Positions 8,690 to 18,443 are shown, counted from the stretch's first letter. The stretch is 64,000 nt of DNA from an uncultured Dietzia sp. (GCF_937873725.1 NZ_CALMYY010000088.1:62001-126000), one strand, 5' to 3'. Made by a program: numbers and translations. The notes: a model not told the origin generated them from the letters alone.

Positions 8690-9301
8690 TCACTGCCCCA
8701 TCAGGGCGGTGCACAGGGAATCCTGCATGAAGGTCAGCCAGTGGTAGACGTCGAGATGCGCCGACCGCGGGTCGTCCTCCGGAACGAATTCGGGGATGTC
8801 GGTGGCCGGGACGCCGTCCACGGACCCGGCGTCGAGGAGCAGCGCCCCGAGTCCCAACCGGACGTCATTGAGGCACCCCATCCACGCCTGGGCCTGCTCG
8901 GGGGTGAGGGACACCGTCCCGCCGCGCGCCGGCAGGGACCGCAGGACGACGACGGCGGTGGAGAGCTTGGCGTCGATGATCTCCGGCTCGTGGATCATGC
9001 GCATCCCCGAATTGTGGGCGCGGGTCACCGCGAGGGCGTCCGGGTCGTGGTCCTTGCCGGGCTCGGGCCGGTGGAAATCCGGCAGCAACCGGGCGAGCGG
9101 CGCCTGGTCGGGCAGGGCCGAGTGGCCGCTGCGCATCCCGGTGAGCTCGGCCAGGTCATCCCTGGGCGCGGAGTCGCGTCGCTGCTCCAGCATGTCCACG
9201 ATGTTGGAGACCAGGGCGTGGAGGATCTGCACCTCGTGCGCCTCCATCACCGCCTTGATGCGGGGGCCGCCGAGCGAGCCCTTGCGCTGCCACGCCTTCA
9301 C
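8690..9301 (-). CDS. DUF2017 protein
   Basis: A 203-residue helical soluble protein, matching DUF2017 (Rv1332) in content and position directly after clpS. Recognisable stretches are MEAHEVQILHALVSNIVDML and the C-terminal VYHWLTFMQDSL. Its constant pairing with clpS suggests a link to ClpS/ClpC proteolysis, but no activity is established. The GTG at 9301 lies 4 nt after the clpS stop. Confidence 0.85.
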   Translation of the reverse strand: MKAWQRKGSLGGPRIKAVMEAHEVQILHALVSNIVDMLEQRRDSAPRDDLAELTGMRSGHSALPDQAPLARLLPDFHRPEPGKDHDPDALAVTRAHNSGMRMIHEPEIIDAKLSTAVVVLRSLPARGGTVSLTPEQAQAWMGCLNDVRLGLGALLLDAGSVDGVPATDIPEFVPEDDPRSAHLDVYHWLTFMQDSLCTALMGQ

Positions 9302-9305
9302 CGCG

Positions 9306-9650
9306 TCACGCCTCCCGCTGCATCGTGGCCCACAGCCCGGCCTCCTGCAGCTTGCGGACGTCGTTCTCCACCTTCTCCCGGCTGCCGGAGGACACCACCG
9401 CCCGACCGTCGTTGTGGACCTTGAGCATGAGATCGTGCGCCTTCTCGCGGCTGTAGCCGAACACCCGCTGGAAGACGAACGTCACGTAGCTCATGAGATT
9501 GACCGGGTCGTCCCAGACCACGGTGAGCCAGGGGTTGTCCACCCCACCGTCCAGCTCCGCCTCCGTGGACTCCACGGGCGCCGCCGACGGCATCGCCATC
9601 ACGGGGACGACGTCCCGGTCGGCCGCGAGAGGCGTGGTCACGGTGTACAT
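9306..9650 (-). CDS. clpS: ATP-dependent Clp protease adaptor ClpS
   Basis: A 114-residue adaptor that delivers N-degron substrates to the ClpC(A)P protease. The core reads [20 protein letters not shown], then [19 protein letters not shown] and [15 protein letters not shown], with the conserved end LWATMQ. The N-terminal 45 residues are a variable tail. Start at 9650 is set by TATCCT (9658-9663) 7 nt upstream; longer versions would enter the promoter. It heads the leftward operon clpS-DUF2017 and is divergent from pncB. Confidence 0.93.
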   Translation of the reverse strand: MYTVTTPLAADRDVVPVMAMPSAAPVESTEAELDGGVDNPWLTVVWDDPVNLMSYVTFVFQRVFGYSREKAHDLMLKVHNDGRAVVSSGSREKVENDVRKLQEAGLWATMQREA

Positions 9651-9657
9651 AGGGCCA

Positions 9658-9663
9658 AGGATA
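9658..9663 (-). promoter_or_regulatory. -10 hexamer TATCCT, clpS leaderless-type start
   Basis: TATCCT ends 7 nt before the clpS ATG. It is back to back with the pncB promoter 28 bp away. Confidence 0.5.
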
Positions 9664-9690
9664 CGGATATCCGGCGGGTCGGCCACGCCG

Positions 9691-9696
9691 TAGAGT
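9691..9696 (+). promoter_or_regulatory. -10 hexamer TAGAGT, pncB leaderless-type start
   Basis: TAGAGT ends 7 nt before GTG 9704, which makes that codon a better start than the GTG at 9698 that lies 1 nt after the hexamer. Confidence 0.45.
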
Positions 9697-9703
9697 CGTG
9701 CAG

Positions 9704-11059
9704 GTGACCTCGACGCCGCCCCCGCACTCCCCTCGCCCGGCGGGCCGCCCGTCCACCGCGCTGCTCACCGACAAGTACGAGCTCACGATGATCCGCGCCG
9801 CGCTGGCCGACGGAACCGCCGACCGTCCCTGCGTCTTCGAGGTGTTCACCCGACGCCTGCCCGCCGGCCGCCGGTACGGCGTCGTCGCCGGCACCGGCCG
9901 GCTCCTCGAGCGGCTGGCGGATTTCCGCTTCGGCGACGAGGAGATCGAGGTCGTGGCCGACTCGCTGGACGAGCGGACCACCGAGTGGCTCCGGGGGTTC
10001 CGCTTCTCCGGCCGGATCGACGGGTACCCGGAGGGCGAGTTGTTCTTCCCCGGGTCGCCGGTGCTGAGCATCCGCGGCGGGTTCGCCGAGTGCGTGGTGC
10101 TCGAGACGCTGGTGCTGTCCGTGCTCAACCACGACAGCGCCATCGCCTCCGCCGCCGCGCGGATGACGTCCGCCGCCGGCGGTCGTCCCATCATCGAGAT
10201 GGGGTCACGCCGCACCCACGAGGAGGCGGCGGTGGCCGCGGCCCGCGCCGCGTACCTCACCGGCTTCGCCTCGACCTCCAACGTCGAGGCCACCCGGCGG
10301 CACGGCGTCCCCTCCGCGGGCACGTCCGCGCACGCGTTCACCCTCCTGCACACCGGACCGGGCGGACCCGACGAGGCGGCCGCGTTCCGCTCGCAGGTCG
10401 CCACCCTCGGGGTGGACACCACCCTCCTGGTGGACACCTACGACATCACCCGCGGGGTGGCCACCGCGATCGAGGTGGCCGGACCGGAGCTCGGCGGGGT
10501 CCGCATCGACTCCGGCGACCTGGGCGTACTGGCCCAGCAGGTCCGCACCCAGCTCGATTCGCTGGGTGCCCACGCCACCAGGATCGTCGTCTCCGGCGAC
10601 CTCGACGAGTACGCGATCGCGGCCCTGCGCGCCGAGCCCGTCGACGTCTACGGGGTGGGAACCCGCCTGGTCACCGGGTCCGGGGCCCCCACGGCCGGGA
10701 TGGTCTACAAGCTGGTCGAGGTGGACGGCATCCCCGTGGCCAAGCGCTCCGCCCACAAGGAATCCCTGCCGGGCGCCAAGCGGGCGATCCGACTGCACCG
10801 GCCCTCGGGGACCGCGGTCGAGGAGGTGCTCCTGCCGTGGGGCGGCGCGGCGCCCGACGAGCCCGGTCTGCGGCAGCGGGACCTGATGGTCCCCCTCGTG
10901 CGCGACGGCGACCCGGTGCCGGGCCTGCCGTCGCTGGCCGAGTCGCGGGAGCTGCACGCGGCCGCGATGGTGACCCTGCCCTGGGAGGGGCTCGCACTGA
11001 GCGAGGGCGACCCCGCGGTCCCGGTCCGCGTCGTCCCGCCGCCGACGTCCGGACGCTGA
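9704..11059 (+). CDS. pncB: Nicotinate phosphoribosyltransferase
   Basis: A 451-residue enzyme of NAD salvage: nicotinate plus PRPP plus ATP gives nicotinate mononucleotide. Markers are [11 protein letters not shown] near the N-terminus, [45 protein letters not shown] and [11 protein letters not shown]. The length fits the class containing PncB1 (Rv1330c). The start is taken at 9704 from the -10 spacing. A hairpin terminator follows. Other NAD genes in the window are nadE and nudC, though they are not adjacent. Confidence 0.93.
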   Translation: MTSTPPPHSPRPAGRPSTALLTDKYELTMIRAALADGTADRPCVFEVFTRRLPAGRRYGVVAGTGRLLERLADFRFGDEEIEVVADSLDERTTEWLRGFRFSGRIDGYPEGELFFPGSPVLSIRGGFAECVVLETLVLSVLNHDSAIASAAARMTSAAGGRPIIEMGSRRTHEEAAVAAARAAYLTGFASTSNVEATRRHGVPSAGTSAHAFTLLHTGPGGPDEAAAFRSQVATLGVDTTLLVDTYDITRGVATAIEVAGPELGGVRIDSGDLGVLAQQVRTQLDSLGAHATRIVVSGDLDEYAIAALRAEPVDVYGVGTRLVTGSGAPTAGMVYKLVEVDGIPVAKRSAHKESLPGAKRAIRLHRPSGTAVEEVLLPWGGAAPDEPGLRQRDLMVPLVRDGDPVPGLPSLAESRELHAAAMVTLPWEGLALSEGDPAVPVRVVPPPTSGR

Positions 11060-11083
11060 CGCGGGATCGACTCGAACCGGTCC

Positions 11084-11110
11084 CCCACCTCCTGAGGTGG
11101 GATAAGTTTT
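11084..11110 (+). terminator. Rho-independent terminator after pncB
   Basis: CCCACCT (11084-11090) pairs with AGGTGGG (11095-11101) over a CCTG loop, followed by ATAAGTTTT. It lies 24 bp after the pncB stop. Confidence 0.65.
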
Positions 11111-11206
11111 CAACCACTCGGCAGCGCGCCGTCCACTGTGGCCGGCGGGGTCGGCCGGGACCGGCCGGGCCAGATCGACCGGTCCCCTCGCGAACGGGAG
11201 CACCAG

Positions 11207-11692
11207 ATGAGCTATCCGAATTCCGGAGACGACCAGTCCGGCGACCAGGGCCAGGGCGGCCAGTTCGGCGGCGAGCCCCACTACGGTGGCGACCAGCCCT
11301 ACGGCGGCGGCCAGCCGTACGGCTCGGGCCAGCAGTTCGGGTCAGGGCAGCAGTTCGGCGGGGGCCAGCAGTTCGGCGGTGGCCAGCCCTACGGAGCCGG
11401 CCAGCAGTTCGGCGGTGGCCAGCCCTACGGAGCCCCCGGGCCCGCGCCGGACAACAACCTGGTCTGGGCGATCCTCTCCACCCTCCTCTGCTGCCTCCCG
11501 CTGGGCATCGTGTCGATCGTCAAGTCGACCAGCGTCAACTCCCTGTGGGCCCAGGGTCGGTACCCGGAAGCGCAGAAGGCCGCCGAGGACGCCAAGAAGT
11601 TCGCCGTCTGGGGCGCGATCGCCGGGGTGGTCGTGGCGGTGGCCTACGCCATCTTCGCCGTGGTGATGGGCGTCGCGTCCTCGGGATACTGA
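11207..11692 (+). CDS. CD225/dispanin-family membrane protein with Gly-Gln-rich repeats
   Basis: A 161-residue protein. Residues 1-80 are hydrophilic and built of repeats such as GGGQQFGGGQPYGAG. Residues 85-160 hold two membrane helices with the dispanin pattern LVWAILSTLLCCLPLGIVSIV, then AQKAAEDAKKFAVWG and a second helix. Bacterial members have no established function; eukaryotic relatives (IFITM) affect membranes. GGAG lies 7 nt before the ATG. It is followed 28 bp later by a DUF2752 gene, a pairing often seen in actinobacteria and suggestive of a shared membrane role. Confidence 0.82.
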   Translation: MSYPNSGDDQSGDQGQGGQFGGEPHYGGDQPYGGGQPYGSGQQFGSGQQFGGGQQFGGGQPYGAGQQFGGGQPYGAPGPAPDNNLVWAILSTLLCCLPLGIVSIVKSTSVNSLWAQGRYPEAQKAAEDAKKFAVWGAIAGVVVAVAYAIFAVVMGVASSGY

Positions 11693-11720
11693 GCCCCTCC
11701 CCCGTTCCTGAGGAACACCC

Positions 11721-12170
11721 GTGCACGCGACGACCCCCGCGACGACGGGCCCGGCGGTGACCGGTCGGTGGACCCGCCTCGCCGGCCCGGTGGCGACGCT
11801 CGCCGGCGCCGCCGGGGTCTGCGCCCTGGTCGCGTTGACCGACCCCACCACGCCGGGCGGGATGAGCCCGCCCTGCCCCACCAAGGCGCTGTTCGGGATC
11901 GTGTGCCCCGGGTGCGGCTCCGCGCGGATGCTGTACTCGGTCCTGCACGGCGACCTCCGCGCCGCGGCGGCGTACAACGCCGTGGGCCTGGTCGCCCTCG
12001 TGCTGGTCGTGTGGACCTACGTCGCGTGGTCGACGCGGACGATCACCGGGAGACGGATCCGGCGGTGGGAGACGTGGCGGTGGTCGCCGGTAGCAGTCGG
12101 GGTGGTCGTCGCGGTCTGGGCGATCATCCGGAACCTGCCGGTTTCCCCCTTCACCGCCCTCGCGGTCTGA
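11721..12170 (+). CDS. DUF2752 membrane protein
   Basis: A 149-residue protein with three hydrophobic helices. It carries the family motif CPTKALFGIVCPGCGSAR, in which the CPGCG pair may bind metal or be redox-active, followed by GDLRAAAAYNAVGL. The GTG start has GAGGA upstream. It probably forms an operon with the preceding dispanin-like gene. Function is unknown. Confidence 0.82.
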   Translation: MHATTPATTGPAVTGRWTRLAGPVATLAGAAGVCALVALTDPTTPGGMSPPCPTKALFGIVCPGCGSARMLYSVLHGDLRAAAAYNAVGLVALVLVVWTYVAWSTRTITGRRIRRWETWRWSPVAVGVVVAVWAIIRNLPVSPFTALAV

Positions 12171-12199
12171 TCGTCCGCCGCGCCGTCCGACCGGGCCGC

Positions 12200-12205
12200 T
12201 AGGGT
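12200..12205 (+). promoter_or_regulatory. -10 hexamer TAGGGT, dinG leaderless-type start
   Basis: TAGGGT ends 6 nt before the GTG at 12212; there is no purine-rich ribosome site in the gap. Confidence 0.5.
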
Positions 12206-12211
12206 TACCGC

Positions 12212-14320
12212 GTGACCGACTCGCTCCCCTCCGTCTCCGACCTGCTCGCCACCGCGGTCGAGAGCCTGGGCGGGAGCGAGCGGCAGGGCCAGATGCTGAT
12301 GGCCGAGGCGGTCGGCAACGCGCTGGCCACGGGCGAGCACCTGGCGGTCCAGGCGGGCACCGGCACCGGCAAGTCGCTGGCCTACCTCGTGCCGGCGCTG
12401 CGGCACGCCGTCGCCACCGGCGGCACGGTCGTGGTCTCCACCGCCACGATCGCCCTGCAGAACCAGCTGGTGGACCGGGACCTTCCCCGCCTGGCGGCCG
12501 CGCTCCGCCCCGAACTCGGCGTGACCCCCTCCCACGCGATCCTCAAGGGCCGCGGGAACTACCTGTGCCTGCACCGCGTCGGTTCCGGCCCGGTGGACCA
12601 GGTCGACCCCGACGAGATGGTGACCGAGGAGCTCTTCGACCTGCCGATCGGCGGCGAGTCCACCGCCGCGCGCGCCCCCGCCGGGTCCTCGCCCCGGGAC
12701 ACCGGCCCGAACTCCTGGCTGGGTCGCGAGATCGCCAGGCTCCACGACTGGGCGCAGGACACCGAGACCGGTGACAGGGACGACCTGCCCCGCGGCGTGT
12801 CCGACGCCGCCTGGCGCCAGGTGTCGGTGACCAGCCGGGAGTGCCTGGGCCAGCTGTGCCCCGAGTTCACCGAGTGCTTTGCCGAACTCGCCCGCCAGGA
12901 GGCGGGACGCGCCGACATCGTGGTGACCAACCACGCCCTGCTCGCGATCGACGCGATGACCGACGTGTCCGTCCTGCCCGAGCACGACGCGGTGGTGATC
13001 GACGAGGCGCACGAGCTCTCCGACCGCGTGACGGGCGTGACGACGGCGGAGCTCACCGGCGCCGCCGTGATCCAGGCCGCCCGGCGCGCGGCCAAACTCG
13101 TCGACCAGCAGACCGCCGACCGCATGGTGGCCGCCGGCGAGGGCCTGGCCGGGCTGCTGGACCTGTGTCCCGAGGGTCGGTGGGACCTCCTGCCCGAGGG
13201 CGCCGACCTCGCGCTCGCGGCGGTCCGCCAGACCGCGGAGAACTGCCGGAGCGCCGTCCCGGGCCCCAAACCCGGGGAGGCGGCGGGGGACCCCCAGGGG
13301 GCGTCCGACCGGCAGAAGACCCTCGCCGCGCTCGACGAGGTCGCCGACGCCGCCGATCGGATGCTCTCCTCGTTCGAGCGCGCCGTCACCGACCGTCTGG
13401 AGATCGTCTGGATGACCGAGGAGGACCGCCGCGGGCGGATCCTCCGCGTGGCCCCCCTCTCGGTGGCGGGGCTCCTCCGCGCCCGGCTGTTCGCCGAATC
13501 CACCGTCATCCTCACCTCCGCCACCCTCACCACGGGCGGGCGGTTCGACGGCCTCGCCGCCACCTGGGGGCTGCCCCCGGCCTCCTCCGCCCGCCCCGAC
13601 CCGGCGAGCGCCGTGGCGCTCGAACCACCATCCGACGACGACGAGAGCAGCCTGCGATGGACCGGGCTGGACGCCGGTTCGCCCTTCGACTACCGCCGCA
13701 ACGGCATCCTCTACGTGGCGGCGCACCTTCCCGCGCCCGGGCGGGACGGCGGCTCCCCGGAGGCGGGTGACGAGCTGGTCGACCTCGTCACGGCCGCGGG
13801 CGGGCGCACCCTCGGGCTGTTCTCCTCGATGCGCGGGGCCAAGGCGGCCGCGGAACTGCTGCGGGACCGCCTCGACACCCCCGTGCTGTGCCAGGGCGAG
13901 GACTCGACGGCCAACCTCGTCGCGCAGTTCGCCGCGGACGAGGAGACCACCCTCGTCGGCACGCTCTCCCTCTGGCAGGGTGTCGACGTCCCCGGGCGGT
14001 CGCTCTCCCTGGTGGTGATCGACCGCATCCCGTTCCCCCGACCCGACGACCCCCTGCTCTCGGCGAGACAGCGGGCGGTGGGGGCCCGCGGCGGCAACGG
14101 CTTCCTCGCCGTCGCCGGCAACCACGCCGCCCTCCTGCTGGCGCAGGGCGTCGGCCGCCTCCTCCGACGCACCGACGACCGTGGCGTGGTGGCCGTGCTG
14201 GACTCCCGACTGGTCACCGCCCGCTACGGCGGGTATCTCCGGGCCTCACTGCCGCCGTTCTGGCAGACCACCGACCGCGACGTGGTGATCGGGGCCCTCG
14301 AGCGGCTCCGCGACGCCTGA
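12212..14320 (+). CDS. dinG: DinG-like iron-sulfur ATP-dependent DNA helicase
   Basis: A 702-residue superfamily 2 helicase (XPD/DinG group) that unwinds DNA 5'-3' and resolves R-loops and damaged forks. It has Walker A QAGTGTGKS, motif Ia STATIALQNQL, four likely Fe-S cysteines (NYLCLHR, then ECLGQLCPEFTEC), Walker B VVIDEAHEL, TSATL, GLFSSMRGA and the motif VI region QGVGRLLRR. Rv1329c is the counterpart. The last 75 bases are overlapped on the other strand by the pth2-like gene. Confidence 0.9.
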   Translation: MTDSLPSVSDLLATAVESLGGSERQGQMLMAEAVGNALATGEHLAVQAGTGTGKSLAYLVPALRHAVATGGTVVVSTATIALQNQLVDRDLPRLAAALRPELGVTPSHAILKGRGNYLCLHRVGSGPVDQVDPDEMVTEELFDLPIGGESTAARAPAGSSPRDTGPNSWLGREIARLHDWAQDTETGDRDDLPRGVSDAAWRQVSVTSRECLGQLCPEFTECFAELARQEAGRADIVVTNHALLAIDAMTDVSVLPEHDAVVIDEAHELSDRVTGVTTAELTGAAVIQAARRAAKLVDQQTADRMVAAGEGLAGLLDLCPEGRWDLLPEGADLALAAVRQTAENCRSAVPGPKPGEAAGDPQGASDRQKTLAALDEVADAADRMLSSFERAVTDRLEIVWMTEEDRRGRILRVAPLSVAGLLRARLFAESTVILTSATLTTGGRFDGLAATWGLPPASSARPDPASAVALEPPSDDDESSLRWTGLDAGSPFDYRRNGILYVAAHLPAPGRDGGSPEAGDELVDLVTAAGGRTLGLFSSMRGAKAAAELLRDRLDTPVLCQGEDSTANLVAQFAADEETTLVGTLSLWQGVDVPGRSLSLVVIDRIPFPRPDDPLLSARQRAVGARGGNGFLAVAGNHAALLLAQGVGRLLRRTDDRGVVAVLDSRLVTARYGGYLRASLPPFWQTTDRDVVIGALERLRDA

Positions 14321-15070
14321 CGCCGCCCGGCCGCCGTCCTCGGCGATCACCGTCACCGATCCCGGGGCGACCTCCGTGTACCCGGCGTCGACCACCCCGA
14401 CCACCCCGGGGACCCGCGCGGCCACGGCCCCGGAGAGCTCACCCCACCGGCCCGGGTCGGCCTCGCGCACGGCCACGGGCAGACCGCCGGCGATCCACGC
14501 GTCGAGCCGGGCGCGGTCCATGCTCGCCGCCGACAGCATCACGCCGTGGCCGACCTGCGCTGCGGCCTTGCCCACGGTCATCGCGAGGGCCCCGTCGATC
14601 CAGATCACCGGGACGCCTGCGGGAGGCGGACCGGGGCGGTCGCGATCGAGGTCCGTGCCGCCGATCTGCAGCCGCCCCAGCCGGGGGTCGACCTCGTCGA
14701 CCGGGCCCGGGACGAACGCCCTCGCGACGCATCCCGCCACCTCGCGCGTCACCCCGGGAACCTCGAGCGCGGCCTGCCACTGGGCGCCCCGGGCACGCCG
14801 GGCGATCTTGCGCATCCGGGCGTCCAACCACGCGGCGTAGGCCGGGTGCCACGGACCGCCCGGGGCCACACGCTCGTCCAGGCACAGCGCGGCCACGGCG
14901 CCCGCCACCGCCTCCAGCAGCGGGGTGCGACCAGGCGGCTCCGCCCTGGGCAGGTGCAGGACGATCGGCATCGACCGGATCGTGGTGCGGTCGTCGGGAT
15001 CCTCCGCGCCGGCCGAGCCCTCGCGGAGCCGGGCATGGCACCAGTCGAGCGCGGCCCCCGATGCGATCAC
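14246..15070 (-). CDS. PTH2-type peptidyl-tRNA hydrolase-like protein
   Basis: A 274-residue protein. Residues 150-260 carry PTH2 hallmarks: ALAMTVGKAAAQVGHGVML (catalytic-type Lys, Gln and His) and VVDAGYTEVAPGSVTV. PTH2 enzymes release peptides from drop-off peptidyl-tRNA. The N-terminal 140 residues, including LDWCHARLREG, are an extension seen in actinobacterial members. The GTG overlaps the serB stop as GTGA, so the two are co-transcribed. Its 3' end overlaps dinG by 75 bases tail to tail, an unusually deep overlap. Confidence 0.78.
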   Translation of the reverse strand: MIASGAALDWCHARLREGSAGAEDPDDRTTIRSMPIVLHLPRAEPPGRTPLLEAVAGAVAALCLDERVAPGGPWHPAYAAWLDARMRKIARRARGAQWQAALEVPGVTREVAGCVARAFVPGPVDEVDPRLGRLQIGGTDLDRDRPGPPPAGVPVIWIDGALAMTVGKAAAQVGHGVMLSAASMDRARLDAWIAGGLPVAVREADPGRWGELSGAVAARVPGVVGVVDAGYTEVAPGSVTVIAEDGGRAASGVAEPLEGPDHHVAVGGLPERRQ

Positions 15071-16296
15071 GCCAGCGGCACGCGGCGGTAGGTGCCGGCG
15101 GCGCTGTCGGCGGCCTCGATCTCGTCCCGCGTGATGCCGAGCACGAACAGGACCGTGTCGAGGAACGGCTTGGACAGCGAGGCGTCCGCGACCTCCCGCA
15201 GGGCCGGCTTGGCGCAGAACGCGATGCCCAGCCCGGCGGTGGTGAGCATGTCGATGTCGTTGGCCCCGTCCCCCACCGCGACCGTCTGGCTCAGCGAGAT
15301 GCCGAGGTCGTCGGCGAACTCGCGCAGGAACGCGGCCTTGGCCTGACGATCCACCACATCGCCGACCACCCGTCCGGTGAGGACGCCGTCCACCACCTCC
15401 AGCGTGTTGGCGCGGGCGAAATCCAGCCCCAGGTCCTCGACGAGCCCGGAGATCACCTGGATGAACCCGCCGGAGACCACGCCGCACCGGATCCCGAGCC
15501 GCTTCAGCGTCCGGATGGTGGTCCGGGCGCCCGGTGTGAGGACGATGCTCGCGGCGACCTCGTCGAGGACGGTCGCCGGCAGCCCCTCCAGGGTCGCCAC
15601 CCGCTCGTGCAGGGATTGCGCGAAGTCCAACTCGCCCCGCATCGCGCGCTCGGTGACGGCGCGGACCTCCTCCTCCTTGCCCGCGTGCGCGGCGAGCATC
15701 TCGATCACCTCGCCCTGGACGAGGGTGGAGTCGACATCGAACACCACGAGGCGCTTGGAGCGCCGCCCCAGGCCCGCCCGGTCCACCGAGATATCGACAC
15801 CGTGGGCGTCCGAGAGCGGGGCGAGCGTCTCGCGCAGCCGGGCGTCGTCGGCGGCATCGCGCCCGGCCGTCGACACGTGCAACTCCAGGCCGGTGACCGG
15901 GTAGTCGGCGATGCCCCGGATCGCGTCGATGTTCGCCCCGATGGAGGCCAGCGACCCCGACACCGCGGAGAACGCGGACGCCGTGACGGGGCTGCCGAGG
16001 ATCACCACGGCGTGGGTGGACGGTGGGGCGGCGGGCGCGATGTCGTCGAACTGGACGTCGAGCTGCATTCCCAGGTCATCGACCTGGTCGGTGAGTTCCC
16101 GCACCACCGTGACAGCGTCGACGTCCGCGCCCACCCGGACCATCAGTCCCAGGGAGAGGTGACCGTTGACCACCACCTGCTCCACGTCCACGAGATCGGC
16201 GTGGTGGGAGGCGAGGACGGACATCACCCTCGCGGTGACACCGGGCCTGTCGGGACCGGTGACGGTGAGAAGGGCCGGGGTGCCGGGGGTGCTCAC
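15067..16296 (-). CDS. serB: Phosphoserine phosphatase (SerB2-like)
   Basis: A 409-residue enzyme for the last step of serine synthesis. Residues 1-180 are two ACT-like regulatory domains (LLTVTGPDRPGVTARVM, later GSPVTASAFSAV). The rest is a HAD phosphatase with nucleophile motif VFDVDSTLVQGEVIE, GVVSGGF, and AVGDGANDIDML. The 409-residue length equals that I recall for Rv3042c (SerB2). AGGAG lies 9 nt before the GTG. It is next to ctaD as in mycobacteria. Confidence 0.95.
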   Translation of the reverse strand: MSTPGTPALLTVTGPDRPGVTARVMSVLASHHADLVDVEQVVVNGHLSLGLMVRVGADVDAVTVVRELTDQVDDLGMQLDVQFDDIAPAAPPSTHAVVILGSPVTASAFSAVSGSLASIGANIDAIRGIADYPVTGLELHVSTAGRDAADDARLRETLAPLSDAHGVDISVDRAGLGRRSKRLVVFDVDSTLVQGEVIEMLAAHAGKEEEVRAVTERAMRGELDFAQSLHERVATLEGLPATVLDEVAASIVLTPGARTTIRTLKRLGIRCGVVSGGFIQVISGLVEDLGLDFARANTLEVVDGVLTGRVVGDVVDRQAKAAFLREFADDLGISLSQTVAVGDGANDIDMLTTAGLGIAFCAKPALREVADASLSKPFLDTVLFVLGITRDEIEAADSAAGTYRRVPLA

Positions 16297-16358
16297 GGGT
16301 GCTCCTGACGAACGGTCTGGGTGGGGATGGTCGGCCGCGCCGAGGGGCCGACACGCGG

Positions 16359-16394
16359 GAACCCCGCCGGTGGACGAGCCTACCGACGGGGTTC
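16359..16394 (-). terminator. Hairpin terminator after ctaD
   Basis: GAACCCCGCCGGT (16359-16371) pairs with ACCGACGGGGTTC (16382-16394) with one mismatch. It lies about 40 nt past the leftward ctaD stop and before serB. Confidence 0.55.
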
Positions 16395-16432
16395 TCCGGG
16401 CCTGCGCCCGCGGGTGAGAACGGGCGGGGGTG

Positions 16433-18193
16433 TCAGGCCTTCTGCGGGGACGGGCCGCGCTCGGCCACGTCCTTCGCGGAATCCGGGTCCGTGGCCTTGG
16501 CGCGGCCGCCCACGTGGGCCTCCGCCCGCATCCGCTCACTCATGTGCGGGTAGTGCAGCTCGAACGCCGGGCGCTCGGAGCGGATCCGCGGCAGCGTCAC
16601 GAAGTTGTGGCGCGGCGGCGGGCACGAGGTCGCCCACTCGAGGGAGTTGCCGGCGCCCCACGGGTCGTCGACCGTGACGATCTCGCCGTAGCGCCAGCTC
16701 TTGATGACGTTCCAGATGAACGGCAGCATCGCGATGCCGAGGATGAACGACCCGATGGTGGAGATCTGGTTGAGGACCGTGAAGTTGTCCGAGGGCAGGT
16801 AGTCCGCGTAGCGGCGGGCCATGCCCTGGTTACCCAGCCAGTGCTGGACGAGGAACGTGGTGTGGAAGCCGATGAACATCAGCCAGAAGTGCCAGTGCCC
16901 CAGCTTCTCGTCGAGCATCCGGCCCGTCATCTTGGGGAACCAGAAGTACACGCCGGCGAACGTGGCGAACACGATCGTGCCGAAGAGCGTGTAGTGGAAG
17001 TGGGCCACGATGAAGTACGTGTCCGAGATGTGGAAGTCGATCGGCGCCGAGGCCATCATGATGCCCGTCAGGCCGCCGAAGAGGAAGGTGACGATGAAGC
17101 CGAGCGCGAACACCATCGGCGTCTCGAAGGTCATCTTCCCGCGCCACATGGTCCCGATCCAGTTGAAGAACTTCACCCCGGTGGGAACCGCGATGAGGAA
17201 CGTCATGAAGGAGAAGAACGGCAGCAGCACGGCGCCGGTGACGAACATGTGGTGCGCCCACACCGCCATGGACAGCGCGGCGATGGCGAGGGTCGCAAAG
17301 ACCAGGCCGGCGTAACCGAAGAGCGGCTTGCGCGAGAACACCGGGAAGACCTCGGAGACGATGCCGAAGAACGGCAGCGCGAGGACGTACACCTCGGGGT
17401 GACCGAAGAACCAGAACAGGTGCTGCCACAGGATGGCGCCACCGTTGCCCGGATCGTAGATCCGCCCGCCGAACTGGCGGTCGTAGAAGACGCCGAGGGC
17501 GGCGGCGGTGAGCAGCGGGAAGATCAGGAGGATGAGGACCGAGGCCACGAGGATGTTCCACGTGAAGATGGGCATGCGGAACATGGTCATGCCCGGCGCA
17601 CGGAGGCAGATGATCGTGGTGACGAAGTTGACCGCGCCGAGGATGGTGCCGATGCCGCCGAGGCCCACGCCGAGGATCCAGAGATCCGCGCCGACGGCCG
17701 GGGAGTGGATCTTGTCGGCCAGGGGCATGTACATGGTCCAGCCGAAGGCCGCCGCACCGCCGGGGGTGAGGAATCCCGAGAGCATGGTGATGCCACCCAC
17801 GGTGAACAGCCAGAACCCGAAGGCGTTGAGACGCGGGAACGCGACGTCCGGGGCGCCGATCTGGAGCGGCATGATGTAGTTCGCGAATCCGACGACGATC
17901 GGGGTGCCGTACAGCAGCAGCATCACCGTGCCGTGCATGGTGAAGAGCTGGTTGAACTGCTCGTTCGACAGGAACTGCATGCCCGGGAAGAAGAGCTCCG
18001 CACGGATGAGCAGCGCCATGAGGCCGCCGATGAAGAAGAAGATGAAGCACGAGACGATGTACATGATGCCGAGCATCTTGTGATCGGTCGTCGTCAGCAT
18101 CTTCCACACGAACGACCCCTTGCGGGCGTTACCCGTGGGTTCGCCCGGTGGGTGGTCGAGATCGTGGACCGGCTTGGGGGCCACTGCGGTCAT
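16433..18193 (-). CDS. ctaD: Cytochrome c oxidase subunit I (aa3 type)
   Basis: A 586-residue, 12-helix membrane protein, the catalytic subunit that reduces oxygen and pumps protons. Haem and copper ligands are visible: [26 protein letters not shown] (Cu-B His and cross-linked Tyr), AHHMFVTGA and [11 protein letters not shown]. The last 60 residues are a hydrophilic actinobacterial tail. AGGAGG precedes the ATG by 6 nt. The other oxidase subunits are not adjacent, as usual in this order. Confidence 0.97.
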   Translation of the reverse strand: MTAVAPKPVHDLDHPPGEPTGNARKGSFVWKMLTTTDHKMLGIMYIVSCFIFFFIGGLMALLIRAELFFPGMQFLSNEQFNQLFTMHGTVMLLLYGTPIVVGFANYIMPLQIGAPDVAFPRLNAFGFWLFTVGGITMLSGFLTPGGAAAFGWTMYMPLADKIHSPAVGADLWILGVGLGGIGTILGAVNFVTTIICLRAPGMTMFRMPIFTWNILVASVLILLIFPLLTAAALGVFYDRQFGGRIYDPGNGGAILWQHLFWFFGHPEVYVLALPFFGIVSEVFPVFSRKPLFGYAGLVFATLAIAALSMAVWAHHMFVTGAVLLPFFSFMTFLIAVPTGVKFFNWIGTMWRGKMTFETPMVFALGFIVTFLFGGLTGIMMASAPIDFHISDTYFIVAHFHYTLFGTIVFATFAGVYFWFPKMTGRMLDEKLGHWHFWLMFIGFHTTFLVQHWLGNQGMARRYADYLPSDNFTVLNQISTIGSFILGIAMLPFIWNVIKSWRYGEIVTVDDPWGAGNSLEWATSCPPPRHNFVTLPRIRSERPAFELHYPHMSERMRAEAHVGGRAKATDPDSAKDVAERGPSPQKA

Positions 18194-18350
18194 AAGGGTC
18201 CTCCTGAACGCCTCACCCGACGCCGTGGGCCGAACCACCGACCCCACGTCGAACGCATAGGAATAGTGCGTGAGCGCAATCCTAACCCTCCGCTGAGACA
18301 GTGCACCACCCACCCCGCCGAACTCGTCACGGGTGCCGACCCCCGGGAAT

Positions 18351-18374
18351 CGCGGCCCGCCGCGTCGGGCCGCG
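18351..18374. repeat. Hairpin between ctaD and the fecB-like gene
   Basis: CGCGGCCCG (18351-18359) and CGGGCCGCG (18366-18374) are a perfect 9-bp inverted repeat with a 6-nt loop in the divergent spacer. Function is unknown; it may be a leader structure or an operator. Confidence 0.4.
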
Positions 18375-18431
18375 AACGACGTCCATACCCGCCGCCACCG
18401 GCACGGGGACGGGGCCCGGGCGGCGATCTCC

Positions 18432-18437
18432 TAGGCT
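18432..18437 (+). promoter_or_regulatory. -10 hexamer TAGGCT, leaderless-type start
   Basis: TAGGCT ends 6 nt before the ATG at 18444, and no ribosome site fits between. Confidence 0.5.
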
Positions 18438-18443
18438 CTCCCC

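Noticed and set aside
11041..11140. tRNA-like strings (a TTCGAGTC-type T loop and a GCCGAGTGGTTGAA-type D arm on the minus strand)
   Set aside because: The T stem does not pair and the anticodon arm would need an 8-nt loop; the central hairpin is better read as the pncB terminator. A degenerate tRNA remnant cannot be excluded.
12017..14125. 702-residue antisense frame over dinG
   Set aside because: Low-complexity Gly/Arg/His/Val composition and no motif; dinG has complete helicase motifs.
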